From NCBI GenBank assembly GCA_022605405.1, contig JABYQQ010000001.1, positions 1,054,001-1,118,000 of the forward strand: a DNA stretch of 64,000 bases, given 5' to 3'. This DNA comes from Earliella scabrosa (Eukaryota > Basidiomycota > Agaricomycetes > Polyporales > Polyporaceae). How positions within the stretch are numbered: position 1 is the first letter of the stretch; each line of letters begins with the position of its first letter. Both the position numbers and the translations under genes were made by a program. Below are positions 60,180 to 64,000 of the stretch, one piece after another. The notes under the pieces are model-generated. The model searched no databases. It was not told where the DNA came from and saw only the letters and a program-made list of their open reading frames with translations.

Positions 60180-60355
60180 TTCGGCGCACGTTAGCTTCCC
60201 CGCATGAGCGGGTACTAGTCCCGAGGGCCACGAAGAGGCCTGCGCCAGGAACTACCGTGCCACATCTTGGCAGCAGTAGACCGTACCTCGGGGCCGTGCT
60301 TGACTCGAGGCCCGCTTGACAGAGCACTCGAGCGGCGCTTGAGGATAATAGCTTG
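60180..60355. repeat. Dispersed repeat A, copy 2
   Basis: Begins tttcggcgcacgttagcttc, as copy 1 does, and matches 7792-7985. On minus a frame conserved between copies reads VVPGAGLFVALGTST here and VAPGAGLSVVLGIST there, which points to a common ancestral coding 3' end. The surrounding plus and minus sequence is degenerate. Confidence 0.6.
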
Positions 60356-60519
60356 ACTCGCACCACCATCGTCTAAAATATGAGAGATATGTAATAGGTA
60401 TTTGTAGATCGCGACTCTGGAGTTGAACGCGTGAGCGCGAAGCGACGGCAACCCAGACGGGAGTGCTCACCTAAATATGGGCGTGACGAGGCTGAAGACC
60501 GCCACATCACCCAGGAGAT

Positions 60520-60800
60520 CCAAATGGCGGCTGCCATGCATCAAAAAGATTAGAATAACATTAACTTATGGCTCTTGAGCATCTGAAAGATATCGTGAGC
60601 GAATCGCAACTAACCGAGACGTGGAGCGGATACGTACCTTCGATTATGGGTGTGACCACACGAAGGATCAACGACTTCCCGGAAGGCGGTTGCCATACAT
60701 AGAGAACAATAATTTATGGCTTCAACTTGAGTCCTGAGAAGAGATCAAGAGCGAGGAGGATTGACGCAGAGAGGAGTGGGATGCGTACTATTTGCGACGC
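60520..60800. repeat. Imperfect direct duplication, about 150-base units
   Basis: The segment starting ggcggctgccatgcat (60521) resembles the one starting ggcggttgccatacat (60684), followed in both by an aacttatggctc/taatttatggctt block and a ggatacgta-like 3' end. Unit spacing is about 160 bases. On minus one unit can be read as VRIPLLSASILLALDLFSG. Possibly part of the decayed gene upstream of repeat A. Confidence 0.45.
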
Positions 60801-60839
60801 CGTGGCATAACCACCAACGTCGCTGTTCTCCTTCACAGT

Positions 60840-61760
60840 CTTGAGGGGCCACGTGACACCGGGCGCGGGACGTCCGCACGCAGACGGACGGTCAACCGGG
60901 CGTGATCGGTTGCGGGCGATAGATCGGGCACTGTATGCAACGCAACACCAGACGCGGGACATGGGCACTGAGGCAGATGATCAACCGGGCGGGATTGGGT
61001 GCGTGCATCTAAGAGACGCATAGAGGTATCAGCGTACGAAGGGCAAGGAGGACACACCAGGGATGCCAATAGACAGTGCGCGAGGTGGCTAGGGCCGATG
61101 ACGCGCCGACGACAGTGGGCTGCTTTTAGTCATCTTCAACCGTTCGCCGATCCTCAACGCCACCGCCGTCGACATGAAGCGCTGACTGCGGAACGCAAGC
61201 TTGGTTAGCGTTTATGGGCACACACTAGTGAGATTGGTACGCACAATGGCAATGCGCGGGGCACGACGACACCTTCATTGTCTTGAAATGCAACGCAACA
61301 CCGGGCGCGGGACGCGGACATGTAGCCAGACGGTCAACCGGGCGTGATCAGGTGCGTGCATGGACCGAACGACTAAGATACTCGGAGAGAGGTCAGCTTA
61401 CGAGTGGGCAAAGAGAACATACATTATGATCGCCCGACAGTGGATGAGATGGTTTGGGCCGATGACGCGCCGACGACTGTGGGCTGCTTTTAGTCACCTT
61501 CAACCGTCCACCGACACTCAGAGCCACAGCGGGACGATATATGTCATCTACCGAAATGGCATGGTATAGTGAGCACACGGGACCATAGACAGCTTGTTCA
61601 GAGACTCACAATGACGGCGGGGGACATGGCGGGTGCGCGGCGGAGAGTCTGGCGAGGTCGCCGACGCGCCTGGTACAGCGGCTGCTTTTAGTCGGCTTTG
61701 ACCCGTCGGGCCGTCGACGCGCTGATGAGAGCTACTTCTAGTCGACTTCAACCCAACATG
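60840..61760. repeat. Degenerate tandem repeat, units of about 350 bases
   Basis: The anchor gtgggctgcttttagtc lies at 61117-61133 and 61479-61495. Diverged versions (ggctgcttttagtcggc near 61678 and gagctacttctagtcgac near 61730) follow. A second anchor, caacgcaacaccNgNcgcgg, occurs at about 60938 and 61290 with cggtcaaccgggcgtgatc-type sequence nearby (also at 60885). The spacing of about 350-360 bases points to tandem duplication. No gene is recognised. Confidence 0.55.
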
Positions 61761-62310
61761 CATCCTTCCCGCCGCGCGAAACGAGCTTAGGATCTGCGCG
61801 CCACGCACGGTCAGCGTAGGTAAGGAAGGTGGTGACTCACTATGGAGATGGTCGGGCTGGGACGGTGGTTGGGGCCGTAGACGCGATGAGCTCAACGGAA
61901 GGAGGACTGTGCGAACCTCATAGTGAGCAGTAAGGAGGTGGCGGGTTACACACCGTGGCGTGGTGCCTCAACCAGCGACATAGGCATGTGTTGGTTAGGC
62001 ACGGTGGTTGGGAATGTTGACGAAGTATGGGTCGCTGACGGACCGAGTTCACTTGCTTTTATGGAGGTAGCGCAAACATTTGGCTGGAGAGTGAATGCGA
62101 CCCCATGCGAGGACTGGTTAGAGTCGTGGAGGAAGGGATTAGAGCGGGAGGACATACCTGACCACACCCGAGGATGGCCGCTGCTGTAGCTCGGTGGTTG
62201 GAGACGACAAAGTCGCGCTTGAGGCTAGGGGAAAGGGCGGAAGATGGTGGTTGTGGTGAAGGATGGTCGAGGAGAGAGCAGGGCCTTAAATGCTGAGCGG
62301 CTGACATGGC
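61761..62310 (-). other. Promoter-like unit upstream of repeat A copy 2
   Basis: On minus, a tttaag TATA-like element near 62288 is followed by a leader ccttcaccacaaccaccatc, similar to the 9250-9320 region on minus. A minus open stretch (62307-62059) reads KRDFVVSNHRATAAAILG. Whatever gene this once began is decayed downstream. Confidence 0.3.
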
Positions 62311-62639
62311 TCGGCTTTGTCCGTCCGGTCAGCCCAAAGCAAGCGAACAAAGGGAGCCATTGTTCGGCTGCCAAGGAACGGCGACCACCTGCCTCTTATG
62401 GCCATCCCCCGCGGGTAACTATGTGCACCGACGGTCTATGACTTGTTGGCACGGTGAAGCGTACCCGCCAACACGGACATGAGGCTGGCAGGAAAGATCC
62501 TCGAGGCGAGCTCCGCAGCTAGCCGGAACAGCCTGGGGCGGCTGGCCAGTCTGACTCTTGTCCAGACTTCGGCGGAAAGTCAGAATCAGCGAGCGACAGA
62601 CCGCTCGAACGTCATACGGTGTTTCTTCATGGATTGTGA

Positions 62640-63016
62640 CTGATTGGAAGAGGCTACTGTCGAGGAAAGGAGTCAGTTATTCATTGGACATTCAGTACGC
62701 AAAGGGCAAGAAGAACACACCACTAGCGGAGTCGTTCCCATCGTACAGTGGTCAACGGTCAGTAGACACACTCCAGAGACAGCTTGCGATCAGTCTCGTG
62801 TTCTATTCCACCAGCTTAACAAAAGACGTGTATTTCTCAGCACCGTTTCAGATCACTGAGTACGTGGCGGGGTGTCATCCTGTTCTCGACGTCGTGAAGA
62901 GAGAAAACAACGTGCCTTCGGAACGATTGCGAAATGCGCCCCGTCAAAACTTGAAACAGAACTTACAGAAGAGAGCGTATGGTAGCCTGATGAGGAACTC
63001 GAGTCCGTTCACCTGA
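62640..63016 (+). mobile_element. Remnant of a Ty3-type retroelement (RNase H region)
   Basis: An open stretch reads GVSYSLDIQYAKGKKNTPLA then ESFPSYSGQRSVDTLQ, resembling the end of reverse transcriptase/RNase H in Ty3/gypsy elements (xFDIxYVKGKxNxxADALSR pattern, written as a family consensus). No LTR, gag or integrase was seen, and the ORF continues into unrelated sequence. A scrap, not an active element. Confidence 0.45.
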
Positions 63017-63724
63017 TGGAGCACGACAGTCATTCTGGGTATGTGTATTAGCTGTCGAATGTAAACGCTATATGGAGCTATGGACGCACTCTGAACATGT
63101 TGTCAACTGGATACGACGTGACTGGCAGAGAGTGACTGACGTGGATAGTTTGGTACGTCTAGTTGTGGACTTTAAGATGCGTTCGTATGACTTAGTACTA
63201 CAATATATCCCGCTGTAGACTTGAAAGTCGTGTATCGAGGAGTTTATACCCTCCTGGATGCACCTCGCCGCTATGTAGTTCAAGTTGGGCATGCAGGTCA
63301 AATTCGGACACGCGCAGTCTGAGTTACTGTGCCTCCGTCACAGCAACGATACTTACGAGGAGCAGCCAGGAACGGTTGTCGGAAGCGACCAAGCAGTGTG
63401 TTCATTCCGGCCAAGGTAGGATGAGGCTATGAGGATCGTGAGTTTTGACTCCGAGTCCAAACCGTCACCACGACATCCAGGTAAGTAATAGACGGAAGAT
63501 CCGGGCCGGATACGGTACGGATAGTCACCAACCCCGTTATGGCAGGTGCGAACAACGCAGGTATAATGCCTTTTCCTCATGTTTTCTCTCTCAAAGGAGG
63601 CCTGCCGGTCCCTTGCAGCTTGTGACGTCTGGTTTAAGCCAAGGCGGTGGAAAGGAGGCGGTTCGCGAGCCGGAGTCAAAAGGGAGTGGCCGGCAAAATT
63701 GCCATAAACGCAATTGGGAGGCGG
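63017..63724. other. Gap upstream of the E2 gene
   Basis: A plus-strand patch at about 63070-63210 reads YMELWTHSEHVVNWIRRDWQ and is then stopped; origin unknown, possibly more of the retroelement. The 3' part is promoter sequence of the E2 gene. Confidence 0.35.
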
Positions 63725-63733
63725 TTATATAAG
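63725..63733 (+). promoter_or_regulatory. TATA box of the E2 gene
   Basis: The sequence ttatataag lies about 125 bases before the ATG at 63855, followed by a CT-rich leader (cacccgcccctttctcc). Good TATA form and distance. Confidence 0.6.
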
Positions 63734-63854
63734 CAGCATATCCGGAGCGATATGGGCGTCTGTACCTGCTCAGCCCTTGCATCGATCCCCACCCGGCCCA
63801 CTCGAGCAACCACCCACCCGCCCCTTTCTCCCCGCTCCTGCACGACGTATCGCG

Positions 63855-64000
63855 ATGTCTAGGACAGGAACTCCCTCCAATGTTCCTTCGAACACCCTTC
63901 TCCTCCGCCGTCAGCTTGCCGAACTCACCAAGCATCCCGTGGAAGGGTTCTCCGCAGGTGCGGGATATCCATATTTCACGAGACACCAGCCGGATACTCA
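63855..64000 (+). CDS. Ubiquitin-conjugating enzyme E2, UBE2G1/Ubc7-type, partial
   Basis: Only the first exon (63855-63957) and part of intron 1 are in the window. It encodes MSRTGTPSNVPSNTLLLRRQ then LAELTKHPVEGFSAG and splices in phase 1 (gtgcgg donor). The LLLRRQLAELxKxPVEGFSAG start is typical of the UBE2G1/Ubc7 group of E2 enzymes, which work in ER-associated degradation and related ubiquitination. The catalytic Cys lies beyond the window. Confidence 0.75.
   Translation, partial: MSRTGTPSNVPSNTLLLRRQLAELTKHPVEGFSAGAGYPYFTRHQPDT

Overview
The window is nuclear DNA from a filamentous basidiomycete, most likely an agaricomycete wood-decay fungus; a Polyporales species would fit, but that level is inference. 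The evidence is many genes cut by short introns (about 45-65 bases, GTRNGT donors, YAG acceptors), GC-rich codon use, and families typical of Agaricomycetes: F-box-like proteins, a HET-domain protein, an MLKL-like N-terminal-domain protein, and small families of SRPK-like kinases with an HGD/HAD catalytic loop. The ORFs had to be spliced by eye. Exon sums were checked for two genes without an obvious intact relative (250 and 460 codons) and for the GH3 gene (556 codons). Other exon borders are approximate.

Layout. 0-5.4 kb: a VHS-GAT trafficking adaptor (minus, running off the left edge) and a GH3 N-acetylglucosaminidase-like enzyme (plus). 5.7-24.6 kb: an accessory island made of duplicated and decaying material. 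It holds a frameshifted SRPK-like kinase copy, a dispersed repeat, a partial copy of the DML1 3' half, two copies of an unrecognised degenerate family flanking a HET-domain gene, two kinase remnants, a six-exon orphan gene, the intact SRPK-like kinase, and a 75-bp-arm inverted repeat. 24.6-60 kb: a dense, ordinary gene block. In order: DML1/Misato (minus) and a peroxisomal Lon protease (plus) sharing a 175-bp divergent promoter; an F-box-like protein; a three-finger C2H2 protein; a secreted modular Gly-rich protein; the FIG4 phosphoinositide phosphatase; a small zinc-finger-like protein; an MLKL-like/pseudokinase protein; an APC-family amino-acid permease; a MITE-like element; a kinase with a C1 domain; argininosuccinate synthase; a second F-box/LRR protein; and an MFS transporter. 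60-63.7 kb: repeats again, with a second copy of the dispersed repeat, degenerate tandem repeats and a Ty3-type retroelement scrap. The right edge holds the first exon of a UBE2G-type ubiquitin-conjugating enzyme.

The housekeeping genes are unrelated in pathway: arginine synthesis, PI(3,5)P2 turnover, peroxisomal protein quality control, septin/tubulin-like Misato function and ubiquitin conjugation. The most interesting biology is a set of self-recognition or signalling-type genes: the HET protein, the MLKL-like pseudokinase and the duplicated kinases. The kinases and the HET gene lie in or beside the repeat-rich island. I did not find a clearly new multi-gene system. The best leads are the orphan gene at 19.9-21.0 kb, the MLKL-like pseudokinase, the phase-1 exon-module protein and the duplicated kinase/DML1 landscape.
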